Positions 24,852 to 34,203 are shown, numbered from the stretch's first letter. The stretch: DNA of 64,000 nucleotides from Sphingomonas sp. OV641 (GCF_900109205.1 NZ_FNZB01000001.1:2232001-2296000); one strand, 5' to 3'. Numbers and translations: made by a program. The notes: generated from the sequence alone by a model not told the origin.

Positions 24852-27539
24852 TCAGCGAAGCCAGGCGAAAGCGCTGGCGAGCCGGGCCGTGCCGCCACCC
24901 CGGAATATATCGCCATGCGCGAACACCACGCGCTCGGGTGCAAGCGCCATCATCCTCTCGACCGCCGACCGGACGGAATCGGCACGCATCCGCAGCGCCG
25001 ATCGCAGGTGAAAGGCGGTGGTGCCCGCCGTTGCGCCCGTGGCCCGCATCACGGCCGCGGTGGCCGGGCGAAGCTTTGCCGGGTCGAGATTCTCTATGAG
25101 GTCGGTCAGCACCAGCGTGCGGCTCGGGTGGTGAAAAAACCATGCTTCCTCGAAGCCCCCACCGCCATGGACGATCCCCTGCTCAATGTCCGCATTCCAC
25201 GCCAGCGGGCCACCCTCGACCAGATCATTGTCGATCCGCACGCCCGATTGCTGGACCTGCGATCGCTGGCGCAACGCCGGTACGGCCCAGGTGGTGGCAT
25301 CAGGAAAGGCGCGCTGCCAGTCCTTCAGGAACGTCCAATGCGCCAGCGACGGCGCCACCAGGTGGCGGATCGGGCCGAGCGCACCGAGCGCCTTCGCCAG
25401 TGCCGGCGTATAACGCGTCGGCGAATGGAGCCACAGGCTGCCGTCCTTGAGGCGGATCACCGTCATGCGGATCGGCAGCTTCATGCCGAAGGCGCTGATC
25501 GGGCCACTGTCCACGATCCACAGATCATCGGCCAGCGGCTTGGGCGTGTCGAGCGGATGGTAGCCGATGTCCTCGTCTTCGCTGGCCGCGCCGCGGGCCA
25601 GGAACGCGCCGGCCGCGGTCAGGCCGATCGCAGCGACAGCTGCGCCCAGCCGCCAGCCACGGCTGGCGCGCGCGGGAGGCGTTGCTGCCCATTCCCCCGC
25701 CTCGGCCGCCGCGATCAGCGGAACGTGATTGCTGGCGGGCGCGAGTGGCGGCGATATGTGGCCGGCCTCCCCGCCGATCTCATTGCGGTGCATGGCGATC
25801 AGTTCCTCCCTCAATACGGGCTTCAGCGTCTTGCCGCTGGCATTGCGGGGAAACTCTTTGCTGCGCACCGCGATCCGCACCGGCACCTTGAACGGCGCGA
25901 GATGGCGTGCGGCATGGGCGATCAGCTCCGCCTCGCTAACGGCAGCCCCGGGTCGCAACTGCACCAGGGCGCCCACTTCCTCGCCCAGGATGCGGTGCGG
26001 CAGGCCGACCACGGCAGCGTCCATCACATCGGGATGGGCGACAAGGATGTCCTCGATCTCCACGCAATAGACGTTCTCGCCGCCGCGGATCAGCATGTCC
26101 TTCGCGCGGTCGAGCAGATAGACGAAGCCCTCCTCGTCGATGCGGCAGATGTCGCCGGTATGATACCAGCCGTCGGTGAAGCTCTGGCCCGTTGCGTCGG
26201 GATTGTCCCAATAGCCGGCGACGATATTGGGCCCGCGTATCCACAATTCGCCCGCCTGCCCGCGCGGCCGTTCGTTGCCGTCCTCGTCCACGACCTTCAC
26301 GTCGCATACCGGCACCGGCATGCCGACGCTGTCGGGATGGCGAAGATAATCCTCCGCGCTGTTGGCGATCGACACGGAGGAGGTTTCCGTCGCGCCATAG
26401 CCCTGGCTCGGCTTGAACCACGGAAACAGCTCGGCAAATTTCAGCGTTAGTTCGGGTGCGATCGCCGCCCCGCCATAGCCATAGCTGTCGAGGCTGGAGA
26501 GATCGCGCTGGGCGAAATCGGGGGATTCCAGTACCTGCCACACCATGGCGGGCACGCCGGTGGTAGAGTTGACCCGCTCGCTCTCGACCAGTTCCAGGAA
26601 CCTTTCCGGATTCCACTTGTGCATCAGGATCAGCTTGGCACCCGCGATCACCGTCGGGATCAGCATCGAATTGGTGCCGGTCACGTGAAACAGGGGTACC
26701 GGCAGCAGGTTCACCCGCTGCGGCGCGTCCGGATCCGGCACCGGCAGGGGATCGCCGCGCCGGATGGTCGCGCGAGCAGCGCCGAAGGTGATCGAAATGA
26801 CGTTGGTTAGCACATTGCGGTGCGTGCCGAGGGCGCCCTTGGGCCGGCCGGTCGTACCGCTGGTGTAGAGGATGGTCGCGGGATCATCGGTATGGAGCCC
26901 GGGATCGGGCATCGGATCGTCGGGCAGATCGGCATAGCGATCGCGCGGGCCGATCAGCGCATCCAGCGGGACCGCCCTGGTCCCATGAGCGTCAGCGGTG
27001 CGCACCGAGATGAGGCAGTCGAGCGCCAGACCATCGACATAGGGCGCCAGCCGCTCCAGCCGCTCGCCATCGACGATCGCCACGCGCGCACCGGAATTCT
27101 CGATGCCATAGGCCAGTTCGTCTCCGAGCCCCCAGGCGTTCAGCGGCGTCACCACGGCGCCGATCGACATGCCCGCCCAGAAAGCGATTGACCATTCGGG
27201 CAGGTTGCGCATGGCCACCACCAGCCGGTCACCCTTGCGCACACCGAAGCGGTCGTGAAGCACCCGGCCAAGCTGACCCGCCGCGCGGAAATGCTCGCCA
27301 TAGGTCTGGCGCTCGCCCTCGTAGATGATGAACTCGCGCGATCCCCAGCTTCGCGCCAGATCGAACACCTGGCGAAGGTCGTTCATGGCGTTGACATAGG
27401 TGCGCAAGGGAACGCCGCGGATCACCTCCTCACGCGTTTCGAACGGCGCGCCGGGCGCGGTCAGGACACGATAGGCTTCGGGCAGGTCAACCGCGGGCCA
27501 CGGGCGATCGTTCACGATGACAGCAGGCTGCCCATCCAT
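24852..27539 (-). CDS. Acyl-CoA synthetase fused to a membrane-tethered DUF4336 domain
   Basis: Unusual 895-residue fusion. Residues 1 to about 590 are a complete ANL-family ligase with the P-loop ILYTSGTTGRPKG, the YGATETSS motif, the hinge GWYHTGD with DRAKDMLIRGGENVY, and the C-terminal lysine motif NASGKTLK; this activates a carboxylic acid to its CoA thioester. A linker and one hydrophobic helix (about 628-650) lead to a DUF4336 domain (about 657-895), recognised by RMTVIRLKDGSLWLHSP, LGPIRHLVAPS and VLTDLIENLDP, related to the metallo-beta-lactamase fold. The start at 27539 is chosen for GAGAGG and AAGGAT just upstream and because it begins the conserved part; the frame is open to 27635. 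Downstream of a TonB receptor. Substrate unknown. Confidence 0.88.
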   Translation of the reverse strand: MDGQPAVIVNDRPWPAVDLPEAYRVLTAPGAPFETREEVIRGVPLRTYVNAMNDLRQVFDLARSWGSREFIIYEGERQTYGEHFRAAGQLGRVLHDRFGVRKGDRLVVAMRNLPEWSIAFWAGMSIGAVVTPLNAWGLGDELAYGIENSGARVAIVDGERLERLAPYVDGLALDCLISVRTADAHGTRAVPLDALIGPRDRYADLPDDPMPDPGLHTDDPATILYTSGTTGRPKGALGTHRNVLTNVISITFGAARATIRRGDPLPVPDPDAPQRVNLLPVPLFHVTGTNSMLIPTVIAGAKLILMHKWNPERFLELVESERVNSTTGVPAMVWQVLESPDFAQRDLSSLDSYGYGGAAIAPELTLKFAELFPWFKPSQGYGATETSSVSIANSAEDYLRHPDSVGMPVPVCDVKVVDEDGNERPRGQAGELWIRGPNIVAGYWDNPDATGQSFTDGWYHTGDICRIDEEGFVYLLDRAKDMLIRGGENVYCVEIEDILVAHPDVMDAAVVGLPHRILGEEVGALVQLRPGAAVSEAELIAHAARHLAPFKVPVRIAVRSKEFPRNASGKTLKPVLREELIAMHRNEIGGEAGHISPPLAPASNHVPLIAAAEAGEWAATPPARASRGWRLGAAVAAIGLTAAGAFLARGAASEDEDIGYHPLDTPKPLADDLWIVDSGPISAFGMKLPIRMTVIRLKDGSLWLHSPTRYTPALAKALGALGPIRHLVAPSLAHWTFLKDWQRAFPDATTWAVPALRQRSQVQQSGVRIDNDLVEGGPLAWNADIEQGIVHGGGGFEEAWFFHHPSRTLVLTDLIENLDPAKLRPATAAVMRATGATAGTTAFHLRSALRMRADSVRSAVERMMALAPERVVFAHGDIFRGGGTARLASAFAWLR

Positions 27540-27640
27540 ATCCTTATCCTCTCGCTGCGCCGGCTGTGCGGCCTTTGCAAAGATGAGTGTTGGATGATTG
27601 CCGCTAGGGCAAGGCCGAATCGGGGAATGGCTCATGCAAT

Positions 27641-27684
27641 AACGGCGGGCGATCGGGGCTCCCCAGCCCGATCATCCCGCCGTT
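27641..27684 (-). terminator. long hairpin downstream of the TonB receptor
   Basis: Outer stem AACGGCGGG/CCCGCCGTT and inner stem GATCGGG/CCCGATC around an 8-base-plus loop. Read on the minus strand it follows the TonB receptor and is followed by TTATTGCAT. It would separate receptor transcription from the ligase gene or attenuate it. Confidence 0.65.
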
Positions 27685-27690
27685 GTGCCA

Positions 27691-27709
27691 CCGGCCGCGC
27701 AGCGGCCGG
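27691..27709 (-). terminator. second hairpin just after the TonB receptor stop
   Basis: Perfect 8-base stem CCGGCCGC/GCGGCCGG with a 3-base loop, six bases beyond the receptor stop codon and 6 bases before the larger hairpin. The stacked pair suggests strong termination, RNA 3'-end protection, or a processing signal. Confidence 0.55.
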
Positions 27710-27714
27710 ACGGA

Positions 27715-30162
27715 TCAGAAGCGAACGCGCCCCGTGACGCCATAAAGGCGCGGCTGGCCGAGGAAGGCGCCATAGGTGCCGCTCTGCAGCGGCTGATCCA
27801 CGATCACCTGATAATATTCCGAGTTCGTCAGGTTCTGCGCCCAGACCTCAAGCGACCATGCCTCATTCTCCGGCTCGATGCCGACGCGCGTGTTCAGTAC
27901 GGCGAACGGCTCCTGGACCTTCAATGGATCGAGATTGGATCCGGTGTTGTAGCGCGACGACCATTTCAGCGAGGCCGAGGCGAGCAGGTTCAGATCAGCC
28001 GTGATCGGCTGCTTCGAGGTGAAGCCGCCAGTGACGTTCCACTTGGCCGCATAAGGCAGGCGATTGCCCGACAGGCGGGTGAGGTTCGGCAGCGGCGCAG
28101 GGAAGTCACCAAACTTCGTATCGGCGTAAGTGGCGCCGGCGTTCAGCGTAAGGCCCTGAATGCCCGTGTTGAACAGCAGGTCGAGATCCACGCCCTTTGA
28201 CGTCACCTTGGGAATCGACGTCACCACGAAGCTGACACCGGTATAGGTGTTGAGCTGGAAGTCCTTGTAGGTCTGGTAGAAGCCCGCAAGGTTCGCCAGC
28301 AGACGCCGGTTGAACAGGGTCGTTTTCGTGCCGAGCTCGTAGCTTTCGACCTTTTCCGTCGCAAAGGACGTGTCGGGATTGAGCACGCCGGGCGAGAGTC
28401 GCGCACGATCAAGGTTGAAGCCGCCCGACTTGAAGCCGTTGGCATAGGCGCCATAGGCCATCACTTCGGGCGAGATGCGATATTGCAGCTTCGCCGATCC
28501 GGCCCAGCGGTTCTCCGGCCGTCGCTGTGAGATGGTCGCATCGTTGAAGGCGACATCCGCGGTCGGCGAACAGATCGCGGCGAGCGCGGCGGCCGGCAGG
28601 CGACGGGCGATCGCGGCCGCGCAGGCATTCCCCGGCGAGGTATTGGTGTAGTGCGACGTCGCGCGCTTGACCTCATCGGTGTAGCGGATGCCCAGCGTCA
28701 GATCGAGACCTTCGGCCAGGGTGAACGTATTGTCGGTGAACACCGCGAACGAGCTGGCACGATGACGGTGATAATCCCGCTGGCCCGTGTTGGCGACGAA
28801 GTTGGTGCCCACCGGTAGCCCCGTCAGCGCGGACACGGTGTTCGCGTTGGCGCCGCTCGACAGCAGCAGGCCGAAATAGCGCTCATAGTCCGAACCGAAG
28901 AAGGTGTTCTGGCGGCTGATCAGCCGCTCGTCGGCATAGAAGACACCAAGGATCGAGTTCAGCCAGTCGCTGCTGTAGGAAAGCCGGGCTTCCTGCGAGA
29001 AGACCTTGAACTGGTTCGAATTGCCTTCGGACTCGCGATACCACAGGTCGGCCGACGAATAGTCCACGTCGACGCCGCTGTTCGAACGATAGAAGCGATA
29101 CGCGGTGATCGAGGTCAGATTGAAGCTGTCGCTCAGCTCCCAATCCACCTGCGCCGAAACGCCGCGGTCGCGAATGCGGAAGTCGGTCGGGCGATTGGCA
29201 TAGGTGTTGCGATCGAACGGATCCCTGTTGCGCAGGGTGCCGGCATCTGATGCCAGTGCATCGACGAACGCCCCGGTGGGCCCGGTGATGCTGGGCGCGT
29301 TGACGCAGCAATCCTCGTCGCGTTCCGACCAGTCCCCGATCAGTCGCACATCGATCGTGTCGGTCGGGCGGATCAGCAGCTGGGCGCGGATCGTCCAGTT
29401 GTTCTCATTGTCGGCCTCCGTGCTGGTGCGCGGGCCAGCGCCGGTGCGCACGTTCCAGAAGCCGTCACGCTCACGCTTCAGCGCGAAGATGCGGCCGGCC
29501 ACGGTATCGCCGATCAGGCCGCCGGTTGCTGCGCCAGACACCGTCCAGGCGTTGTAATTGCCATAGCTGCCGACGAATTCCGCCGACGGGTTGAAGCTGG
29601 GCGCGGCGGTGACGACGTTGATGACGCCCGCCGACATGTTCTTGCCGAACAGGGTTGATTGCGGGCCCTTGAGCACCTCCACCCGTTCCATTTCGCCCAG
29701 ATCGCCGAAGGCGACGCCGCTGCGCGCACGGTACACACCGTCGACGATCGTGCCCACCGAGCTCTCGAGGCCCGGATTGTCGCCGACCGTGCCGACGCCG
29801 CGGATGCGGATCGAGGTTTGTGCCGGGCTGGTGGAGGAAGTGACGTTCAGGCCCGGCGTGATCGTCTGCAAATCCTTCACGTCGCGCACGCCCGCAGCCT
29901 CGAGCTGCTGCTGGTTCAGCACCGACACCACGATCGGCACGTCCTGCAGCCGCTGCTCGCGCTTTTGCGCCGTTACGATGATATCGCCGGTTTCAGCCTG
30001 CGGGCTACGCTCTTCGGCGGCGGCGCTGGTGGTGGTCGCGACGTCCGTTCCCACCTGCGCTTCCGACGATGGCGTCGCCGATGCGGCGTCTTGGGCAAAG
30101 GCTGGGCTGGCGGCCACCATGGCGGCGGCGAGTGCGAATACGGACGCAGTGTTACGCAACAT
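27715..30162 (-). CDS. TonB-dependent outer-membrane receptor
   Basis: Energy-coupled outer-membrane transporter of 815 residues. It has a signal peptide ending at ASPAFAQ (about 24), a TonB-box-like segment DIIVTAQKREQ (about 60-70), a plug domain (about 75-185, with LQTITPGLNV, IRIRGVG and VEVLKGPQSTLFG), and a 22-strand-type barrel ending in VRF as outer-membrane proteins do. The start has GGGGAG 8 nt upstream. It lies in line behind a VOC gene and ahead of a CoA-ligase fusion, suggesting uptake of an organic acid or hydrophobic compound rather than iron, but the ligand cannot be read from sequence. Confidence 0.93.
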   Translation of the reverse strand: MLRNTASVFALAAAMVAASPAFAQDAASATPSSEAQVGTDVATTTSAAAEERSPQAETGDIIVTAQKREQRLQDVPIVVSVLNQQQLEAAGVRDVKDLQTITPGLNVTSSTSPAQTSIRIRGVGTVGDNPGLESSVGTIVDGVYRARSGVAFGDLGEMERVEVLKGPQSTLFGKNMSAGVINVVTAAPSFNPSAEFVGSYGNYNAWTVSGAATGGLIGDTVAGRIFALKRERDGFWNVRTGAGPRTSTEADNENNWTIRAQLLIRPTDTIDVRLIGDWSERDEDCCVNAPSITGPTGAFVDALASDAGTLRNRDPFDRNTYANRPTDFRIRDRGVSAQVDWELSDSFNLTSITAYRFYRSNSGVDVDYSSADLWYRESEGNSNQFKVFSQEARLSYSSDWLNSILGVFYADERLISRQNTFFGSDYERYFGLLLSSGANANTVSALTGLPVGTNFVANTGQRDYHRHRASSFAVFTDNTFTLAEGLDLTLGIRYTDEVKRATSHYTNTSPGNACAAAIARRLPAAALAAICSPTADVAFNDATISQRRPENRWAGSAKLQYRISPEVMAYGAYANGFKSGGFNLDRARLSPGVLNPDTSFATEKVESYELGTKTTLFNRRLLANLAGFYQTYKDFQLNTYTGVSFVVTSIPKVTSKGVDLDLLFNTGIQGLTLNAGATYADTKFGDFPAPLPNLTRLSGNRLPYAAKWNVTGGFTSKQPITADLNLLASASLKWSSRYNTGSNLDPLKVQEPFAVLNTRVGIEPENEAWSLEVWAQNLTNSEYYQVIVDQPLQSGTYGAFLGQPRLYGVTGRVRF

Positions 30163-30322
30163 GGTTGTTTCTCCCCTGAGCGGGCGCTGATCACGCCTCT
30201 CTTCCCGCCACCGTTCGCTGGTGCGGGTTGCGCTCCTTACAGGGGATTACCGCCCGATTGTAAGCTGCCAATTGTGTTAGGGGGCCCGGCGGCATTCGCC
30301 ACCCGGCGGCGCGTTCCAGACG

Positions 30323-30844
30323 TCAGCCGGGCAGCCAGCGGGGGCCGCTGCTCGCCTGATCGTCCAGCGCGATCGGCGACGGGAGATGGATGAATTCCAC
30401 CTGCATTCCCCAGGGCGCAACGCCAAACCAGCAGCGGTTGCCAGGCCCCTTCTCCTTGCCGCCAAGCTCGATCGGCCCTTCGCGCATCGTCCCTCCGGCA
30501 TCGCGGAAGCGCGCCGCGGCTTCCTCCAGATCGTCGACGTACAGTGCGAAATGGTGGATCCCCATGTGACTCGGGGCATCGGCCGTGGCGCCATGCCCGC
30601 CCTCCACCTCGAACAATTCCACGTTCGCGCCGTCAGCGATCCGCATCATCCGCATGGCGATGATGCGCGTGCCCGGCTCCAGGCCGTTCTTGTCGCACAT
30701 CTCGTCGCCCTCCTGCGACTTGCCGCCCTTCTCGATCAGCGCGTAAAGCGTCTTTGCGCCGAACGCCTGCTGGAAGAACCGCTCCGCCGCCTCGATCCCT
30801 GGCACCGTGATGCCGACATGTTCGATGCCCTTGATCACACCCAC
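30323..30844 (-). CDS. VOC-family dioxygenase/epimerase-like protein
   Basis: Protein of 173 residues of the glyoxalase/bleomycin-resistance superfamily. The start is a GTG at 30844 with AGGAGA 6 nt upstream, directly before IKGIEHVGITVPG; the frame is open to 31021, but that would run into the divergent TetR gene. Metal-ligand-like residues are H in IEHVGI, E in VELFEVEGG, H in IHHFALYV and E in GMQVEFIHLP, a full set. Neighbours (TonB receptor, CoA ligase) suggest a catabolic step. Transcription is probably controlled by the divergent TetR protein through the palindrome at 30887-30900. Confidence 0.85.
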   Translation of the reverse strand: MGVIKGIEHVGITVPGIEAAERFFQQAFGAKTLYALIEKGGKSQEGDEMCDKNGLEPGTRIIAMRMMRIADGANVELFEVEGGHGATADAPSHMGIHHFALYVDDLEEAAARFRDAGGTMREGPIELGGKEKGPGNRCWFGVAPWGMQVEFIHLPSPIALDDQASSGPRWLPG

Positions 30845-30886
30845 GTCCGTCTCCTGTATCGGCAAGAGAACGGCGCCGTGCCTGAG

Positions 30887-30900
30887 CGGTTGCGTAACCG
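30887..30900. promoter_or_regulatory. candidate TetR operator palindrome
   Basis: CGGTTGCGTAACCG is a near-perfect dyad (12 of 14 positions symmetrical) lying in the 106-base divergent gap between the VOC gene and the TetR gene, 43 bases before the VOC start. Size and place suit a TetR-family operator. Not verified. Confidence 0.5.
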
Positions 30901-30913
30901 TGGACGGTATGGC

Positions 30914-30943
30914 TTGAGCGGCGGGAAAAAGCGCATATATACT
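30914..30943 (+). promoter_or_regulatory. promoter of the TetR gene, leaderless mRNA likely
   Basis: TTGAGC, an 18-base spacer, then TATACT. The -10 ends seven bases before the ATG at 30951, so transcription would begin at or within a base or two of the start codon; no ribosome-binding site precedes the ATG. The regulator is probably translated from a leaderless message. Confidence 0.5.
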
Positions 30944-30950
30944 GATCGTT

Positions 30951-31562
30951 ATGGAATCGACCGCTGCACCGTCCCTGAAGGGCCGTCCGCGTGAGTTCTG
31001 CGTTGACGAGGCGCTGAGCAAGGCGCTGGGCGTGTTCTGGGCAAAGGGTTATGAGGGGGCCTCCATGGCCGACCTCACTGACGCCATGGGCATCACCAAG
31101 CCGAGCCTTTATGCCGCGTTCGGCAACAAGGAAGCCTTGTTTCACAAGGCGCTCGATCTCTACGAGGCAGAAAAGCTCGCTTATACCCGCGAGGCGCTGA
31201 AGCAGCCCACGGCAAGGGCGGTGGCGGAGCATTTCATGCGCGGCGCGATCGAGGCGCAGACCAGCACCTGCGATCCCAAGGGATGCCTTGGCGTGATCAG
31301 CGCCACTGCCTGCGGCGCCGAAGCGGAATCGATCAAGGCCGATGTGATTGCCCGCCGCGCCTCATCGCAGGAGGCGCTGATCGAGCGCTTCCGCCAGGCG
31401 AAGCGCGATGGCGACCTGCCCGATCATGTCGAGCCTGAAAGCCTGACGCTGTACCTTTACGCCATCCTGCAGGGCATGGGCGTGCAGTCCGGGTCCGGCG
31501 CCTCACGCGAGGAGCTGGAACGTGTCGTGGAGACCAGCCTCATGATGTGGCCCACCGCCTGA
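30951..31562 (+). CDS. TetR/AcrR-family transcriptional regulator
   Basis: Repressor-type protein of 203 residues. The N-terminal helix-turn-helix (about 15-62) shows the family pattern ALGVFWAKGYEGASMADLTDAMGI then SLYAAFGNKEALF. The C-terminal ligand domain contains CDPKGCLGV near residue 105 and is of the AefR-like type. It is divergent from the VOC/TonB/ligase unit and is its probable regulator; the effector would be a compound handled by that unit. Confidence 0.93.
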   Translation: MESTAAPSLKGRPREFCVDEALSKALGVFWAKGYEGASMADLTDAMGITKPSLYAAFGNKEALFHKALDLYEAEKLAYTREALKQPTARAVAEHFMRGAIEAQTSTCDPKGCLGVISATACGAEAESIKADVIARRASSQEALIERFRQAKRDGDLPDHVEPESLTLYLYAILQGMGVQSGSGASREELERVVETSLMMWPTA

Positions 31563-31617
31563 GCGGTGGACCCGTGAGGCTGGGTCGACCCTGCCCACGC
31601 TGTGTTGGCCGATCTTT

Positions 31618-32274
31618 TCAATAGGCCGGCGGATCGCTGGCGGGAAAGGATTCGTCCAGCGCCTCGTCCACGCGGGACCAGCGCGCTGGCGGATCCCTGA
31701 CTTCCTCCGGCCCGGCGTTGCGCACCTGAACGAAGCTCCCCTTCTCGCCCGGCAGACGCGTCAGTGCCGCCGGTGCAATATGGGCGTTGGAAGGCGCGGT
31801 CATCGCGCGGCGCGATCGACCTCGTCCGACGATATATCCGACGCCCAGCGCCACCACGAACCACGGCCAGGGCGACGGCGCGGCAGGCGGCGTTGGCGTT
31901 GCCGCGTTGGGATAGATCCGCGGCAGATCGGCATGGATCGGCTTCAGATCCGCTGGAATTGGAACGGCCTCCATGGGCGGCGGCGACAAAGCGGCGCGGA
32001 CCGGCATTGGATCGGGCGGTGTGGCTTGAGCCGCCGCGGGATTGCCGGCCGTCTCATTATGCCGCGGGGGCGTCACGGCGCCATTGGATTCGGCAAAGGC
32101 GACGCCTGATTCCTCCTCCACCACGATCGTCGGCTGATCGGGGGGCGTCACCTCGCGCCGGTATTTGGTGTCGAGGCCCTCCGCAGCGCCTTCGCCGCGC
32201 AAGCCATTGTCCGCCGGTGCCTGATTGTTGGCGGGATCCGCCATGCCGTAAACGCGGGTATCCGGGTCTGCCAT
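31618..32274 (-). CDS. Hypothetical single-pass protein with C-terminal SFPASDPP motif
   Basis: Protein of 218 residues, mostly low-complexity and Pro/Ala/Glu-rich. It has one likely transmembrane helix (WPWFVVALGVGYIVG, about 139-153) and a Pro-rich preceding half. The C-terminus reads VDEALDESFPASDPP, a short motif found at the end of many small proteobacterial proteins of unknown role. The start at 32274 is set by AGAGGAT upstream; the frame is open to 32364. It sits between the TetR gene (convergent) and an SLC13-like permease gene (same strand). I cannot assign a function. Confidence 0.7.
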   Translation of the reverse strand: MADPDTRVYGMADPANNQAPADNGLRGEGAAEGLDTKYRREVTPPDQPTIVVEEESGVAFAESNGAVTPPRHNETAGNPAAAQATPPDPMPVRAALSPPPMEAVPIPADLKPIHADLPRIYPNAATPTPPAAPSPWPWFVVALGVGYIVGRGRSRRAMTAPSNAHIAPAALTRLPGEKGSFVQVRNAGPEEVRDPPARWSRVDEALDESFPASDPPAY

Positions 32275-32427
32275 CAGCTTATCCTCTTCATCCTGTCTGA
32301 CAAACCGATGGCGAGCCCGTGCGATCCCGATCGGCACACATGCGAAAGGGACGCGCGACGCCACGCCACGCCCGTGCGCCTGCGCGGCAGCATCGGGGCG
32401 ACCGTAAAGGGATCAAGGTCTGGCAGA

Positions 32428-34203
32428 CTAACGCAGCGGCCAGGTCCACATGACGAGCGGCGTCCCGACCAGCACGATCAGCAACGACAAGGGCGCGCCC
32501 AGCCGCGCATAGTCGCCGAACCGATAGCCCCCCGGGCCAAGCACCAGCGTGTTGCACTGATGGCCGATGGGCGTCAGGAAATCGCAACCCGCGCCGATCG
32601 CCGTCGCAATCAGAAATGCCTCGGGGCGATAGCCCAGGTCGTTGGCAAAAACGGCGGCGATCGGCGCCATCACCAGCACGGTGGCGGCATTGTTGAGGAA
32701 CGGCGTCACCGCCATCGCCGCCACCATGATCAGCGCCACCGCGCCCCAGGCCGGCAGGCTGGTGGCCAGATCCGCCAATCCCGTGGCGATCAGGTCCGAC
32801 GCGCCGGTGGTCCGCAGCGAATCACTCACCGGGATCAGCGCGCCGAGCATGATCAGGATCGGCCATTCGATCGCCTGATAGGCCTCTCGCGTCGGCAGCG
32901 CGCCGGTCGCCACGACGATCCCCGCCGCCGCGAAGAAGGCCACCGCCACCGGCACCAGCTCCAGCGCGGTGGCGGTCATGGCGGCGGCCAGCACGATCAG
33001 CGGCAGCCAGCTGCGTCCGCTGCTGCCCAGGCGCAAGGTGCGCTCGGCGAGCGGGAGCACGCCCAGATCCTGCAGCCGGTCCGGAATGCGCGCGAGCGAG
33101 CCCTGCAGGACGATCACGTCGCCCGCCGCCAGCTTCGTCTGCCCCAGCCGGCGCGCCAGCCGCTCGCCCGCCCGTGACAGGGCGATCAGGTTCACGCCAT
33201 AGCGGGACTGCATCCGCAGCCGTTCGGCGGTCTGGCCGACGAGCATCGAATTCGCGCCGATCACGCCTTCGATCACGCCGATTTCGTCGCCCTCCTCCTC
33301 GCCGGTGAGTTCGCGATGCTCGCCCTCCAGCATCAGGCTGTCGCTGGCGATGACGCGTTCCAGCGCGTCGGGCTCGCCCGCCATGATCAGGATATCGCCC
33401 TCGCGAAGCTCGACATGGCGCGCCGGCACCGTGCGCATCCCGGCGCGCAGCAGATTGGTGATGGCCACGTCGCGATCATGCCGTTGCAGGAAATCGCCAA
33501 CGGTCTCGCCGATCGCCGGCGATCCTTCGGGAATGCACGCCTCGGTCACATAGCCGCTGATATCCAGCGCATCGCCCATGGTGGCGGTCGCGCGCCGATC
33601 GCGCGGCAGCAGGCGATAACCGAAGCGCAGGAAGATCATCCCGACGATCAGCAGGCCAAGGCCGGTCGGCAGGTAATCGAACATGCTGAACGGCTGCCCG
33701 GTCATGTCCTGCCGCACACGGCTGACGATGATGTTGGGCGACGTGCCGACCAGCGTCATCAGCCCCCCGAGCAGCGAGGCGAAGGACATGGGCATCAGGA
33801 AGACGGACGGGCTGGTCTCGTTCTTCTTGGCCATCTGGAACGCGGCCGGCATCAGCATAGCCAGCGCCCCCACGTTCTTCACCAAAGCGGAGGCGACGCC
33901 CACCGACGCGGTCAGCAGCACGAGCTGAGAGCGGACCCGCTTGATCCGGCGCGATACCAGCGCGAGCGCGCGTTCGATCAGCCCCGAACGCTGCATCGCC
34001 GCCGACATCACCAGTGCCGATCCGACGATGATCACGATATCGTCCGAAAAACCTGAAAAGGCGTCCTCCGGCTTGACGATGCCTACCGCGAGCGCCGCCA
34101 GCAGCGCGAGGATCGCCGTCACGTCATAGCGGAAACGCCCCCAGATGAAGAAAGCCATCATGCCGGTGAGGACGGCCACCGACAGCCATTGCGGGGTCGT
34201 CAT
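32428..34203 (-). CDS. SLC13-family permease with two TrkA-C domains
   Basis: Inner-membrane transporter of 591 residues. Two bundles of hydrophobic helices (about 5-190 and 400-590) flank a central cytoplasmic region with two RCK_C/TrkA-C domains (about 205-290 and 300-385, recognised by REGDILIMAGEP and LAAGDVIVLQG). Family signatures for the divalent-anion/sodium symporter fold are visible in the paired re-entrant loops: VGTSPNIIVSR and LTPIGHQCN. Members of this YfbS/citM-like group move dicarboxylates, sulfate or other anions; the substrate here is open. Confidence 0.92.
   Translation of the reverse strand: MTTPQWLSVAVLTGMMAFFIWGRFRYDVTAILALLAALAVGIVKPEDAFSGFSDDIVIIVGSALVMSAAMQRSGLIERALALVSRRIKRVRSQLVLLTASVGVASALVKNVGALAMLMPAAFQMAKKNETSPSVFLMPMSFASLLGGLMTLVGTSPNIIVSRVRQDMTGQPFSMFDYLPTGLGLLIVGMIFLRFGYRLLPRDRRATATMGDALDISGYVTEACIPEGSPAIGETVGDFLQRHDRDVAITNLLRAGMRTVPARHVELREGDILIMAGEPDALERVIASDSLMLEGEHRELTGEEEGDEIGVIEGVIGANSMLVGQTAERLRMQSRYGVNLIALSRAGERLARRLGQTKLAAGDVIVLQGSLARIPDRLQDLGVLPLAERTLRLGSSGRSWLPLIVLAAAMTATALELVPVAVAFFAAAGIVVATGALPTREAYQAIEWPILIMLGALIPVSDSLRTTGASDLIATGLADLATSLPAWGAVALIMVAAMAVTPFLNNAATVLVMAPIAAVFANDLGYRPEAFLIATAIGAGCDFLTPIGHQCNTLVLGPGGYRFGDYARLGAPLSLLIVLVGTPLVMWTWPLR

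Noticed and set aside
30845..31021. Longer N-terminus for the VOC protein, starting at 31021.
   Set aside because: It would overlap the TetR gene, and a GTG at 30844 with a good ribosome-binding site begins the conserved fold.
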